Shown: one piece after another, positions 8,953 to 17,307 of the stretch
How positions within the stretch are numbered: the first letter of the stretch is position 1
Layout of the letters: each line of letters begins with the position of its first letter
NCBI RefSeq assembly: GCF_012927245.1
Contig: NZ_JABBGE010000007.1
Location: 62,001 to 126,000, forward strand
Direction: 5' to 3'
Length of the DNA: 64,000 nucleotides
Source: Streptomyces sp. R302
GTDB taxonomy: Bacteria; Actinomycetota; Actinomycetes; Streptomycetales; Streptomycetaceae
The notes under the pieces: generated by a model
The model's input: the letters and a program-made list of their open reading frames with translations, nothing else
Told to the model about the DNA's origin: nothing
The model's database searches: none
Made by a program: the position numbers and the translations under genes

Positions 8953-9894
8953 ATGGGGCTCATGGACGAGCTGCCCATCGATCAGGTCCGCACGCTCCTC
9001 GCCGTCATCGACGAGGGCACCTTCGACGCGGCCGCCGCGGCCCTGCACGTCACGCCCTCCGCCGTCAGTCAGCGGGTGAAGACGCTGGAACAGCGCACGG
9101 GGCGGGTCCTCCTCACCCGTACGAAGCCGGTCCGCGCGACGGAGTCGGGCCAGGTGGTGGTGCGGTTCGCGCGCCGGCTGGCCGCGCTGGAGCGGGACGC
9201 GCTCACCGATCTGGGCATCGCGGGAGGATCGGGTCCGACACGGCTGGCCATCGCGGTGAACGCGGATTCCCTGGCCACCTGGTTCCTGCCGGCCCTGACC
9301 CGGGTGCCGCAGGATCCACCGATCTGCTTCGAACTGCACCAGGAGGACGAGGCGCACACCGCGGCGCTGCTGCGCGACGGACAGGTGATGGCGGCGGTGA
9401 CGTCCTCGTCGGAACCCGTCGCGGGCTGCACCGTCAGCCCCTTGGGCGCGGCGAGGTATCTGCCGGTGGCGAGCCCGTCGTTCGCGTCCCGGCACCTGTC
9501 GGGCGGGCCGCTGGAGTTCGTCCTGCCGGACGCGCCGGTGGTCGTCTTCAACCGGCGCGACGAACTGCAGGACCGGTTCGTCGGTGCCCTCGCCTCCGGC
9601 GCGTCGGGTGCGAGCCGGCTCCGACACCACGTGCCCACCTCCGTGGGCTTCGCCGAAGCCATCGCCGCCGGCCTCGGCTGGGGCCTGGTCCCCGAGTCCC
9701 AGGCCGAACCCCTGCTCCGGTCCGGCGCCCTCGCCGAGCTGGCCCCGGGCCGCTTCGTGGACGTACCGCTGTACTGGCAGCAGTGGAAACTCGACGTACC
9801 CGCGCTGGCGCTCGTGGCCCGGACCGTCGCCGCGACCGCCGCCGCGTCCCTTCACGTCCTGGACCGCCCGTCGGGAGCGCGGCGGGCTCCGTGA
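8953..9894 (+). CDS. LysR-family regulator, LysG/ArgP type
   Basis: 313 residues from ATG 8953; ATG 8962 is an alternative. The winged helix-turn-helix is clear: 'TFDAAAAALHVTPSAVSQRV' followed by KTLEQRTGRVLLTRTKP. The effector-binding domain follows (NADSLATWFLPALTRVPQ; GLGWGLVPESQAEPL), matching ArgP/IciA-LysG. In that family the protein senses lysine or arginine and activates the divergent exporter. The divergent LysE-like gene at 8251 supports this assignment. Confidence 0.93.
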   Translation: MGLMDELPIDQVRTLLAVIDEGTFDAAAAALHVTPSAVSQRVKTLEQRTGRVLLTRTKPVRATESGQVVVRFARRLAALERDALTDLGIAGGSGPTRLAIAVNADSLATWFLPALTRVPQDPPICFELHQEDEAHTAALLRDGQVMAAVTSSSEPVAGCTVSPLGAARYLPVASPSFASRHLSGGPLEFVLPDAPVVVFNRRDELQDRFVGALASGASGASRLRHHVPTSVGFAEAIAAGLGWGLVPESQAEPLLRSGALAELAPGRFVDVPLYWQQWKLDVPALALVARTVAATAAASLHVLDRPSGARRAP

Positions 9895-9897
9895 CCG

Positions 9898-10269
9898 TCA
9901 GCTGCCGGCCCGGCGGACGCGGAGCGCCCACAGCACCAGCGGCACCTGGAGGGGGAGCCGGGCCAGGGCCGCCGTCCTCGCGGGGGCCGGGCGGTGGCGC
10001 CAGTCGTACGCCATCTTCACGTTCGCCGGGAACACGGCGGTGAACAGGCCGGCCGCGGCCAGCGCGCCCGCGCGCCGCGAGGCCGGATGCGCGACCGCCG
10101 CGCCGACGGCGATCTCGGCGAGCCCGCTCAGGCGGGTCCACGTACGCGGCGCGCCGGGGAGGCTCCGGGGAACCATCGCGTCGAACTGCCGCGGAACCAC
10201 GAAGTGGGCTACGCCGGCGCCCACGAGCAGACCGCCGAGGAGGCGAGCGGAGGTCGCGGAACCGGGCAT
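9898..10269 (-). CDS. DoxX-like membrane protein
   Basis: 123 residues from ATG 10269 (MPGSATSARLLGGLLVGAGV), with an AAAGGGG Shine-Dalgarno sequence 8 nt upstream. The open frame continues to 10449 but without protein-like content. Four hydrophobic helices with the DoxX signature 'GVAHFVVPRQFDAMVPRSLP', 'LSGLAEIAVGAAVAHPASRR' and 'FPANVKMAYDW'. DoxX/DoxD-like proteins are small inner-membrane proteins linked to redox or thiol stress; function here is unassigned. It converges on the LysR gene. Confidence 0.8.
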   Translation of the reverse strand: MPGSATSARLLGGLLVGAGVAHFVVPRQFDAMVPRSLPGAPRTWTRLSGLAEIAVGAAVAHPASRRAGALAAAGLFTAVFPANVKMAYDWRHRPAPARTAALARLPLQVPLVLWALRVRRAGS

Positions 10270-10408
10270 GTGACGCCCCTTTCGTGGAGGTGGTGTCCTG
10301 CGGAGACCCTTGCAAGTTACCTGACGGTAGCGGTCGGGCGGCGCGGAGGGAACCCGCTCCACGAAGGCGCCTTCGGCGGTCTGCCCTGCGCGGGCCGCTC
10401 GTGTCAGC

Positions 10409-11638
10409 ATGGCCGTCATGACGAGTACAGGGCAGACACCGGCCGTCACCCCGTTACCTCATCCCGGCCCGGGCCCCGGCCCCGCCTCCCTCTCCCGCAG
10501 GGTGCGTTCCGCCGGATCGGCGTTTCCGCTGCTCACCCTCGGCGCCGAGGAGGAGTTCCTGCTGGTCGACCCGGTCTCCCGCGGACTGCGAGCCGACGCC
10601 GAGAAGGTGGTGGCCGAGGCGGCGGGCGAACTCGGCGAGCGGGTGGGCCCGGAGCTCACGCGCTACCAGGTGGAGACCCGTACCGACCCCCACACCAGCC
10701 TGGCCGACTTCGCCGGCCAGATCCGCGCCACGCGCCACGCGCTCGCCCGCGCCGCCGCACGCCGGGGTGTGCGCGTCGTCTCCAGCGGCACACCCGTCAC
10801 CGCTCCGTCCGGGCCGCCGCCGCTGACCGACGACCCCCGCTACGCACGCAGCGCCGCCCTCTTCCGGGCCCTGGACGACGAACAGATCGCCTGTGCCTGC
10901 CACATCCACGTCGGCGTCCCCGACCTCGCCACCGGCCTCAGGGTCAGCAACCACCTGCGGCCGTGGATCCCGCCGCTCATCGCCCTCTCGGCCAACTCGC
11001 CGTTCTGGGCGGGCCGGGACACCGGTTACGCCAGCTGGCGGACGACCACCTGGGGACGCTGGCCGGTCGCCGGTCCCCCGCCGTACTTCGAGTCGACCGC
11101 CCACTTCGACGAGCTCGTCGGCGGCTTCCTCGGCACCGGCGCCATCATGGACCTCGGCGGCCTGTACTGGGACGTCAGGCCCTCCCATCACGTGCCCACT
11201 CTCGAATTCCGGGCCGCCGACGCCGCGGGCACCGCCGACGACACCGTGCTGATCGCCGGGCTCGTCAGGGCTCTGGCCGCCACCGCGCTGCGCGCCGTCG
11301 ACGCGAACGAGCCGGCTCCCCGGCCCGCTCCCGAACTGCTGCGGGCCGCCTGCTGGCGCGCCGCCCGCGACGGCCTCGCCGGCGACCTCGTCGACCCGGT
11401 CACCGGCCGGCTGGTCCCGGCCCACGTGTACGTCGACGGGCTCCTGGCCCATGCGGGACCGGCGCTCGACCAGGCCGGCGACACCGGGCTCGTCCACCGG
11501 CACTGGTCGCGCCTGCGGCGTCACGGCGGGCGGGCCGAGGCCCAGCGTGCCGCGCACCGTCGCCGTGGCCGCTCGGCCGACGTCGTCGACCATCTCATCG
11601 CCCTCACCACGTCCGAGGCCTCCGACCGGCCCGCGTGA
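10409..11638 (+). CDS. YbdK/EgtA-like carboxylate-amine ligase (GCS2 family)
   Basis: 409 residues from ATG 10409 (ATG 10418 also possible). The glutamate-cysteine ligase type 2 fold is shown by 'LTLGAEEEFLLVDPVSRGL', 'ELTRYQVETRTDPHTSLADF', 'CACHIHVGVPD' and 'ANSPFWAGRDTGYASWRT'. The family uses ATP to join an amino-acid carboxylate to an amine; in actinobacteria these paralogues are usually called putative glutamate-cysteine ligase 2 and the true substrate is uncertain. A proline-rich N-terminal extension of about 35 residues precedes the core. Confidence 0.88.
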   Translation: MAVMTSTGQTPAVTPLPHPGPGPGPASLSRRVRSAGSAFPLLTLGAEEEFLLVDPVSRGLRADAEKVVAEAAGELGERVGPELTRYQVETRTDPHTSLADFAGQIRATRHALARAAARRGVRVVSSGTPVTAPSGPPPLTDDPRYARSAALFRALDDEQIACACHIHVGVPDLATGLRVSNHLRPWIPPLIALSANSPFWAGRDTGYASWRTTTWGRWPVAGPPPYFESTAHFDELVGGFLGTGAIMDLGGLYWDVRPSHHVPTLEFRAADAAGTADDTVLIAGLVRALAATALRAVDANEPAPRPAPELLRAACWRAARDGLAGDLVDPVTGRLVPAHVYVDGLLAHAGPALDQAGDTGLVHRHWSRLRRHGGRAEAQRAAHRRRGRSADVVDHLIALTTSEASDRPA

Positions 11639-11668
11639 CGCCCCCGCGGGGCTCTTAGGATCGGCGCC

Positions 11669-12406
11669 ATGGCAACACGTCTCGTACAGATCAACATGAA
11701 GGCCCACGACGACGCCGCGCTCGGCCGGTTCTGGGCGGAGGTGCTCGGCTGGGGTGTCGACAGCGAGGGGCCCGGGGTGACCAACCTCGAACCGGTGGGC
11801 TTCGCCTACCCCGACCCCACGGCCGTCTGCATCGACCTCGTCGCCCGCCCGGAACCCAAGACGGTGAAGAACCGCGTCCACATCGATCTGGCCACGACGT
11901 CGGCCGCCCACCAGGCGGAGTTGGTCGAGCGTCTGAAGGCTCTCGGCGCGACCCTCGCCGACGTGGGGCAGGGCGACGTGCCGTGGACGGTCATGGCCGA
12001 CCCGGAAGGCAACGAGTTCTGCGTCCTGGAGCCCCGTCCGCTCTACCGGGACACCGGTCCGATCGCCGCGGTGGTGGTCGACTGCGCCGACCCGAGGGAG
12101 CTGGCCCGGTTCTGGGACGCGGCGATGGACTGGACGCTGCACGAGGTCACCGACGACCACGCGAGGATGCGGTCCGCGAAGGGGGTCGGCCCCTACCTGG
12201 AGTTCGTCCGTACGCCCGACACCAAGAGCGGGTGGAACCGCGTCCACCTCGACGTCAGGCCCTACCCCGGTGACGACCTGGCCGCGGAGGCGGACCGGCT
12301 GCGCGCCCTGGGCGCCACCGACCCCGGCTTCGACGGGTCTGCCATCCACTGGACGGTGCTGGCCGACCCGGAGGGCAACGAGTTCTGCCTGCTCGCCCCT
12401 CGCTGA
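11669..12406 (+). CDS. Two-domain VOC (glyoxalase-like) protein
   Basis: 245 residues built as two homologous halves. Each half ends with the same pattern, 'WTVMADPEGNEFCVLEPR' near residue 120 and 'WTVLADPEGNEFCLLAPR' at the end, and each has 'RVHIDLATT' or 'RVHLDVRPY' in the middle. This is the Glyoxalase_6 type of vicinal-oxygen-chelate fold, internally duplicated. Metal ligands are plausible (His of the H-x-D motifs, Glu of PEGNEF), but the substrate is unknown. It starts 31 bp after the ligase gene and may be co-transcribed. Confidence 0.88.
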   Translation: MATRLVQINMKAHDDAALGRFWAEVLGWGVDSEGPGVTNLEPVGFAYPDPTAVCIDLVARPEPKTVKNRVHIDLATTSAAHQAELVERLKALGATLADVGQGDVPWTVMADPEGNEFCVLEPRPLYRDTGPIAAVVVDCADPRELARFWDAAMDWTLHEVTDDHARMRSAKGVGPYLEFVRTPDTKSGWNRVHLDVRPYPGDDLAAEADRLRALGATDPGFDGSAIHWTVLADPEGNEFCLLAPR

Positions 12407-12454
12407 CCCGGGGCGCCGCCACCCACCGGTCTCGCGCAGCGCCGCGCCGCGGCT

Positions 12455-12572
12455 TCAGGCGGGGTTCTGCGCTGCCGGCGGGCTGTCGTGGGTGGCGGCC
12501 CAGGAGGCCAGCAGGCGTAGTGCTTCCTCGGAGGCGTCGGACGTCGTGGGCGCCCCAGCGGGTGCGGAAGTC
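12455..12572 (-). pseudogene. C-terminal scrap of an MmyB-type XRE regulator
   Basis: The minus strand reads FRTRWGAHDV, the conserved Trp/His block of the MmyB-like ligand-binding domain. A frame change follows, then SDASEEALRLLASWAATHDS and a stop at 12455, which is the normal C-terminus of these regulators. About 50 residues between the blocks and the whole helix-turn-helix are missing. The upstream end joins directly onto an alcohol dehydrogenase remnant on the other strand. Confidence 0.75.
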
Positions 12573-13262
12573 CGTGCTGCGGCCCGGCCAGTTCGTCGTC
12601 GGATCCTTCGCCGCCTCGGACAACACCTGCGCGAACTGTGCCCACGGTTTCCCGTCGAACTGTCCGCACCGGGAGTTCATGTCGACCTGCCAGGCCGAGT
12701 ACATCCGCGTCCCGAACGCCCAGGGCGCCCTCGTGGCCCTCGTGGCCCTCGACGAGACGCCGGACGAGTCGCTGTGGCCGGGACTGCTGGCGCTGTCGGA
12801 CGTCATGGGCACCGGCGAGTGGGCCGCCGACGCCGCCGAGGTGCGGCCCGGCTCGACCGCCGCGGTCGCCGGCGATCGCCCTGAGCCGCCACGCGTCCCG
12901 TCAGGAGCTGGCCGTCGCGTTCGGCGCCACCGACATCGTCACCGAGCGCGGCGAGGAGGGCGTCGCCCGCGTCAAGGAGATGACCGGCGGCATCGGAGCC
13001 GACTCCGTCCTGGAGTACGTCGGTACGGCGCAGGCGACGAGCCGGGCGCTCCGCTCGGCCCGGTCCGGTCCGGTCCGGCGGCAACGTCGGCTTCGGCGGC
13101 ATCCCGCACGACGTCGCCGTCGACGGCGAGGAGCTGTTCTCCTGCCACGTCGGCCTGCGCGGCGGCCCCGCCCCCGTCCGCCGCTACCTGCCCGACCTCA
13201 CCCTCCCGCTGGAGCAGGTCGCCGAGGGCTGCCGGGCGATCAAGGCGCTCCTGAAGCCCTGA
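12573..13262 (+). pseudogene. Zinc-type alcohol dehydrogenase remnant
   Basis: Begins mid-protein at LRPGQFVVGSFAASDNTC with the structural-zinc cysteine region CANCAHGFPSNC. It continues as YIRVPNAQGALVALVALDE and MGTGEWAADAAEVRPGS. The Rossmann GxGxxG segment is deleted: the text jumps, in a new frame, to SRHASRQELAVAFGATDIVT and IGADSVLEYVGTAQA. It ends in a third frame with GFGGIPHDVAVDGEELFSCH and LTLPLEQVAEGCRAIKALLK, stop at 13260-13262. N-terminus and coenzyme site are absent, so it cannot be functional. It overlaps the end of the PucR gene by 23 bp. Confidence 0.87.
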
Positions 13263-14454
13263 CCAGTGTGGTGCGGAGGCGTCGGGAGCGGAGGACCAGG
13301 AGGAGTTCGAAGCGGCGGTCGGGGTCGTCGAGGGCGTCGCCCCAGAGTTCTCGGATCTGGCGGAGGCGGTAGCGGGCCGTCTGGGGGTGGACTCCGAGGC
13401 GGTGGGCCACTTCGGGGGCGCCGCCGGAGGTCTCGATCCAGGCCAGGAGGGTGTCGGCGAGGCGGCGGGCCTGGGCGGGGGCGACACCGTTCAGGGGGGT
13501 GAGGCACCGCGCGGCGGCGGCGTCGACGAGGTCGCGGGAGGGGAGCAGGAGCAGTTCCTCCATGCGGTCGGTGCAGTGCTGTACTTCGCCGTGCGGCAGG
13601 AGGCCCTCCTCGGTGAGGGCCACGGCCGTCTCCGCCCAGCGTAAGGAGGCCACGGCGGAGGCCAGGGGCACGGTCGGGCCGATGGCCCCCGACCAGCCGG
13701 CCGTGGCGTGGCGGACGTGGTCGACGCGGCCGGCGGTGTCCGGGTCGGGGATGACCAGGCGCGGCTGCTCGCTCTCCATGTCGAGGAGGATCCCCCGGCC
13801 GAGGGCGGGGGCGACGGCCTCCCGGGCGGGCCGGATGAGGAGTCCGACGGCGACGGTGGCCGGCAGGTCCCAGCCGATCCGCGCGGCGCGCTCGCCGAGG
13901 GACTGGGCGGGGTCGGTGTGCGGGCCGGACAGGAGCCGGTCGATCAGCCGGCGCTGCAGGCGCAGGCGTTCGCCCTCCTGGCGGGCCGCCGCCTCGGCGT
14001 AGCCGCGTACCGACTGTTCCACCAGGCCGTCCAGGTACTTGAAACCGGACTCGGCGAGTTCGTACATGGCGGGCGCGGCGATGTCGACCTGCTGGCCGAT
14101 CTCGGCGAACCGGCGCCAGGCGAGGCGGACGCCGAGCCGGTAGACGGCCTGGAGGGAGTCCAGGCTGCGTCCGTTCAGGCCCTCTCCCCGGCCGAACTCC
14201 TGGAAGACCTCGGACGGCACGCGCGGGTCGGCGGCGCCGGACGCGAGATGGTGGACGAAGCCCTCGATGGCCCGCCGGATGCCGACGAGGGCCTTCGGCT
14301 CGCCGGACTCCCCCTCCACGAGGCGCAGTTCGGGGAACTCCTGGCGGATGGCGCGGAGGATCTCGTGGGCCAGGGCGGACGATTCGGCCAGTGCGACGTC
14401 GGCGAACCGGTCCATCTGCGGCCGGGGCACCTCACTCCAAGCGAGTCGGGTCAT
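13240..14454 (-). CDS. PucR/CdaR-type transcriptional regulator
   Basis: 404 residues from ATG 14454 (MTRLAWSEVPRPQMDRFADV). A helical N-terminal sensor region (RsbRD-like, residues 10-170) is followed by a GGDEF-like region and a C-terminal PucR helix-turn-helix: 'VAPAQARRLADTLLAWIETS', then 'GGAPEVAHRLGVHPQTARYR' and LRQIRELWGDALDDPDRRFE. The ATG overlaps the stop of a 50-residue membrane peptide gene (ATGA), so the two are translationally coupled. PucR proteins are activators of catabolic or morphological genes; the target is not evident here. Confidence 0.88.
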   Translation of the reverse strand: MTRLAWSEVPRPQMDRFADVALAESSALAHEILRAIRQEFPELRLVEGESGEPKALVGIRRAIEGFVHHLASGAADPRVPSEVFQEFGRGEGLNGRSLDSLQAVYRLGVRLAWRRFAEIGQQVDIAAPAMYELAESGFKYLDGLVEQSVRGYAEAAARQEGERLRLQRRLIDRLLSGPHTDPAQSLGERAARIGWDLPATVAVGLLIRPAREAVAPALGRGILLDMESEQPRLVIPDPDTAGRVDHVRHATAGWSGAIGPTVPLASAVASLRWAETAVALTEEGLLPHGEVQHCTDRMEELLLLPSRDLVDAAAARCLTPLNGVAPAQARRLADTLLAWIETSGGAPEVAHRLGVHPQTARYRLRQIRELWGDALDDPDRRFELLLVLRSRRLRTTLVRASGAP

Positions 14455-14603
14455 CGGCTCGCCGGGGTGGTCTCGTAGGTGACCAGGGGAACGTTGGGCT
14501 GCTCCGGAACGCTGTCGAGCAGGGACACGATCCCGAAGGAGGCGCCCACGGCGCACATCGCGGCGATCACGACGGTTCCAGTTGCTGCGATCAGTCTGCG
14601 CAT
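14451..14603 (-). CDS. 50-residue single-pass membrane peptide, coupled to PucR gene
   Basis: ATG 14603 to TGA 14451, encoding MRRLIAATGTVVIAAMCAVG followed by ASFGIVSLLDSVPEQPNVPL and VTYETTPASR. A positively charged start, one hydrophobic helix and a short polar tail predict a membrane peptide or uncleaved signal anchor. GAGGAG lies about 13 nt upstream. Its TGA overlaps the regulator's ATG. Codon use is typical high-GC. It may be a sensor or membrane tether for the PucR regulator; that is an inference from the coupling. Confidence 0.65.
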   Translation of the reverse strand: MRRLIAATGTVVIAAMCAVGASFGIVSLLDSVPEQPNVPLVTYETTPASR

Positions 14604-14679
14604 GGTGTCGGGTCAGCTCCTCGCTGGAGTCGTCCCCCTCCCGGCGGCCCCCACGCCGACCGACAGTTTTGACAGTACA

Positions 14680-14708
14680 TTGACATCTCGTCAAGTGCTG
14701 CCTAGCGT
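14680..14708 (+). promoter_or_regulatory. SigA/HrdB-type promoter for the DUF3068 gene
   Basis: TTGACA at 14680-14685, a 17-bp spacer and TAGCGT at 14703-14708. The near-consensus -35 and ideal spacing lie 75 bp before the DUF3068 start. A second TTGACA sits at 14669-14674. Confidence 0.65.
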
Positions 14709-14783
14709 CTCCGGCCACAAGGACCTCGACCGGGTCCTGGGGTCCGTGCGTCTCCGTGAGAGTTCTCGAACCAGGAGTCCCGG

Positions 14784-15737
14784 ATGCGCCGCACCGCTTC
14801 GCCCTTGTCCCTGATCCTGCTGGGAGCAGGGGTCTTTCTGCTGGTCCTCGCGCCACTGCTGGTGGCGCACGTCCTGCCGGAGGCGAAACGCACTCCGCTC
14901 GACGTCGACACGACGACCGTGTTCACGGGGACCGGCAGCTACTTCGACACCGCTCGGCTCGCGACCGTCGACGACCGGCGGATCACCATCACCCGGCAGG
15001 TCCGCGGCGACGTCGCCGACGGCGTGCGCGGCGGGAAGGCCGTGTGGGACGTGTCCACGTCGGTGGACACCGACGCCACGCTGCCCGCCTCCGACACCCG
15101 TGACTCGCTCCAGTGGACCCTGGAGCGGTGGGTGACGGACCGGCGGACCAACGAGCCGGCGCACTGCTGCGGCGAGACGCCCGTCTTCGACGGCGAGGCG
15201 TACCTGAAGTTCCCCTTCGACGTCGAGCGGCGTGACTACCGCTGGTGGGACGGCACGCTCGGCGGCGTCGTCCTCCTCCGTCACACGGGCCCCGGCACCG
15301 TGCAGGGCCATCGGGGGCTCCGTTTCACCGGCACCGTCCCCGCCACCCGTACGGGCGTGCGCCAGGTCCCGGGGAAGCTGGTCGGCCTGCCGAAGCGGCC
15401 GCAGGTCCTCGCCGAGGAGTGGTACGAGAACACCGGCATCGAGCTGGTGGTGGACCAGCCCACGGGGCGCATCCTGTACGCGGCCATCGGGCCCCGGAAG
15501 ACGCTGCGCGCCCCCGAGGCGGACGAGGACGCCGTCGTCCTGCTCGCCAGTGACAAGATCGCGTTCACCGAGGCGACCCAGCGGCGTCAGGTGGAGCTGG
15601 CGGCGTCGGACGGCAGGAGGCTGAAACTGCTCGGCAGCGTCGTCCCGATGGCGGCCGGGCTGCTCGGTGCGGTGCTCGCGCTGGCCGGCGGGATCCTCGT
15701 GGCGCGTGGGCGCGTCCGCCCGACCGCGCGCGGCTGA
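14784..15737 (+). CDS. DUF3068 (PorA-family-like) membrane-anchored protein
   Basis: 317 residues with an N-terminal membrane helix (LILLGAGVFLLVLAPLLVAH), a ~245-residue extracytoplasmic domain and a C-terminal helix (VVPMAAGLLGAVLALAGGIL). The Trp-rich core (VFDGEAYLKFPFDVERRDYR, then WWDG), 'YENTGIELVVDQPTGRILYA' and the overall layout match DUF3068. The family occurs in mycobacteria, corynebacteria and streptomycetes, and in mycobacteria it is encoded near envelope glycan genes. Here it precedes the GT4/AftD operon by 350 bp, suggesting the same pathway. AGGAG lies 7 nt before the start. Confidence 0.87.
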   Translation: MRRTASPLSLILLGAGVFLLVLAPLLVAHVLPEAKRTPLDVDTTTVFTGTGSYFDTARLATVDDRRITITRQVRGDVADGVRGGKAVWDVSTSVDTDATLPASDTRDSLQWTLERWVTDRRTNEPAHCCGETPVFDGEAYLKFPFDVERRDYRWWDGTLGGVVLLRHTGPGTVQGHRGLRFTGTVPATRTGVRQVPGKLVGLPKRPQVLAEEWYENTGIELVVDQPTGRILYAAIGPRKTLRAPEADEDAVVLLASDKIAFTEATQRRQVELAASDGRRLKLLGSVVPMAAGLLGAVLALAGGILVARGRVRPTARG

Positions 15738-15892
15738 TGCTCACTTGTCGACACATCCACGCGCCTGAGCGGTCGCCAAGTTGTCATACCGGTGAGTAGC
15801 CCCGGGGTGATCGGCTGGCGAAGACTGGCGTTCCCCATCAAGCACGGCCCCATCCCGGTCGCCCCTGTCCTTCTCCCGTCTCCGTCCTTCCC

Positions 15893-15990
15893 TCCGTCTC
15901 TTCCCCCTTCCGACTCCCCCCTTCCGACTCCCCCCTTTCGGCTCCCCCCTTTCGGCTCCCCCCTTCCGTCCCTGCCCGTTCCGCTGTCCC
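15893..15990 (+). repeat. Pyrimidine-rich tract with 14-bp tandem units in the 16-kb intergenic region
   Basis: The 350-bp gap between the DUF3068 and GT4 genes is almost purely C/T on the plus strand around 15870-16010. It holds two copies of TTCCGACTCCCCCC followed by two of TTTCGGCTCCCCCC in tandem. There is no ORF of good quality. Asymmetric purine/pyrimidine tracts can form triplex structures; a regulatory leader for the operon is possible but unproven. Confidence 0.75.
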
Positions 15991-16083
15991 CGTTCCGTAC
16001 TGACCCGGCCTCCCCGGGCCGCGCCGACTCCCTTCCCGTCGGTCCCCCGCCGCTTCCCCGCACCCGCACGAGTTGGAGCACGC

Positions 16084-17307
16084 ATGCCCCAGCACGTCCC
16101 GCCCCCGCCGCTCACTCCCGCCCCGCCGTCCCCGCTCCCCCAGGCCCTGACCGGACGCGTCCAGAACCGCGCCCGCCGGACCGAACCGCCGCGGCGCGTC
16201 GTCTTCCTCGCCCACCGCGGCGTCGGGAACCCCGCCGCGGGCGGCTCGGAACTCCTCATCGACCAGATCGCCACCGGGCTGACCGAGTCCGGCCACGAGG
16301 TCACGCTGCTGTGCGGCGGGACCGCGGCACAGCGCCCGTACCGCGTCGTCTCGGCCGGAGGCCCGTTCGGGCACTTCGTCACCGCCCGGTCCGCCTTCCG
16401 ACGGCACGTCGGCTCGTGCGACCTGCTCGTGGAGGTGTGCAACGGCATGCCGTACCTGTCGCCGCTGTGGCACCGCGGCCCGACGGTGTGCCTGGTCAAC
16501 CACGTCCACACGGAGCTGTGGGGGATGCGGTTCCCCCGGCCCATGGCCCGTACCGGTCGGCTGCTCGAACACTGGGCGCTCGCCCGGGCCCACCGGGGCA
16601 ACCTCCTGGTCGCCGTCTCCCCCTCCACGGAGGCGGCGCTGCACGCCATCGGGGTGCCCCCGGAGCGGATCCGCGTGGTCCACAACGGCGTCGACGAACC
16701 GGGCCCCCGGGCGGCGCGGTCGCCGGAGCCGATGTTCCTCGTCCTCGGCCGGCTGGTCGACTACAAGCGCGTCGACCTGCTGCTGCGCCTGTGGGAACGC
16801 GTCCGGCCGGTGACCGGCGGCCGGCTGGTCGTCGTCGGCGACGGCCCCGAACGCGAGCGGCTGCGGCGACTCGCGGGCGAGGGCGTCGAGTTCACCGGCC
16901 ACGTGTCCGAGGAGGAGAAGCACCGGCTGCTGTGCGAGGCGTGGCTCCTGCTGCACCCCGCGGCCGTGGAGGGCTGGGGCCTCGTCGTCACCGAGGCGGG
17001 TGCCCGCGGCACGCCGACGCTCGGCTTCGACGTGCCCGGTCTCCGGGACTCCGTACGGGACGGCGTCACGGGCGTCCTGGCCCGCGGGGAGTCCTCGTTC
17101 GCCGCCGCGTGGTGCGCCCTGGCACTGGACGGCGGCCGTCGCGAGGCGATGGGCGAGGCCGCGGCGCGGCTCGCCGCCGGGTTCCGGTGGAGCCGTACCG
17201 TACGCCGCTTCCGCGCCATCGCGTCGGAGGCCGTCGAGCTGGCCGGGCCTCCTCCGCGCCGGGGCGTGCGTACGGAAGGCGTGCGTACGGAAGGCGTGCG
17301 CCGATGA
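16084..17307 (+). CDS. GT4-type glycosyltransferase
   Basis: 407 residues, GT-B fold. N-terminal domain: 'RVVFLAHRGVGNPAAGGSEL' with the glycine loop, and DLLVEVCNGMPYLSPLWHRG. C-terminal nucleotide-sugar domain: 'IRVVHNGVDEPG', 'FLVLGRLVDYKRVDLLLRLW', GGRLVVVGDGPERERLRRLA and the E-x7-E region 'HPAAVEGWGLVVTEAGARGT'. No signal peptide, so it acts on the cytoplasmic membrane face. The tail carries a tandem repeat (GVRTEGVRTEGVRR). Its TGA overlaps the ATG of the next methyltransferase (ATGA). First gene of the envelope operon, whose other members suggest a lipid- or envelope-linked acceptor. Confidence 0.92.
   Translation: MPQHVPPPPLTPAPPSPLPQALTGRVQNRARRTEPPRRVVFLAHRGVGNPAAGGSELLIDQIATGLTESGHEVTLLCGGTAAQRPYRVVSAGGPFGHFVTARSAFRRHVGSCDLLVEVCNGMPYLSPLWHRGPTVCLVNHVHTELWGMRFPRPMARTGRLLEHWALARAHRGNLLVAVSPSTEAALHAIGVPPERIRVVHNGVDEPGPRAARSPEPMFLVLGRLVDYKRVDLLLRLWERVRPVTGGRLVVVGDGPERERLRRLAGEGVEFTGHVSEEEKHRLLCEAWLLLHPAAVEGWGLVVTEAGARGTPTLGFDVPGLRDSVRDGVTGVLARGESSFAAAWCALALDGGRREAMGEAAARLAAGFRWSRTVRRFRAIASEAVELAGPPPRRGVRTEGVRTEGVRR
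17263..17300 (+). repeat. 15-bp tandem repeat at the 3' end of the glycosyltransferase gene
   Basis: GGCGTGCGTACGGAA occurs twice in perfect tandem (17263-17277, 17278-17292), followed by half a unit, in frame, just before the stop. It encodes Gly-Val-Arg-Thr-Glu units. Confidence 0.85.
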
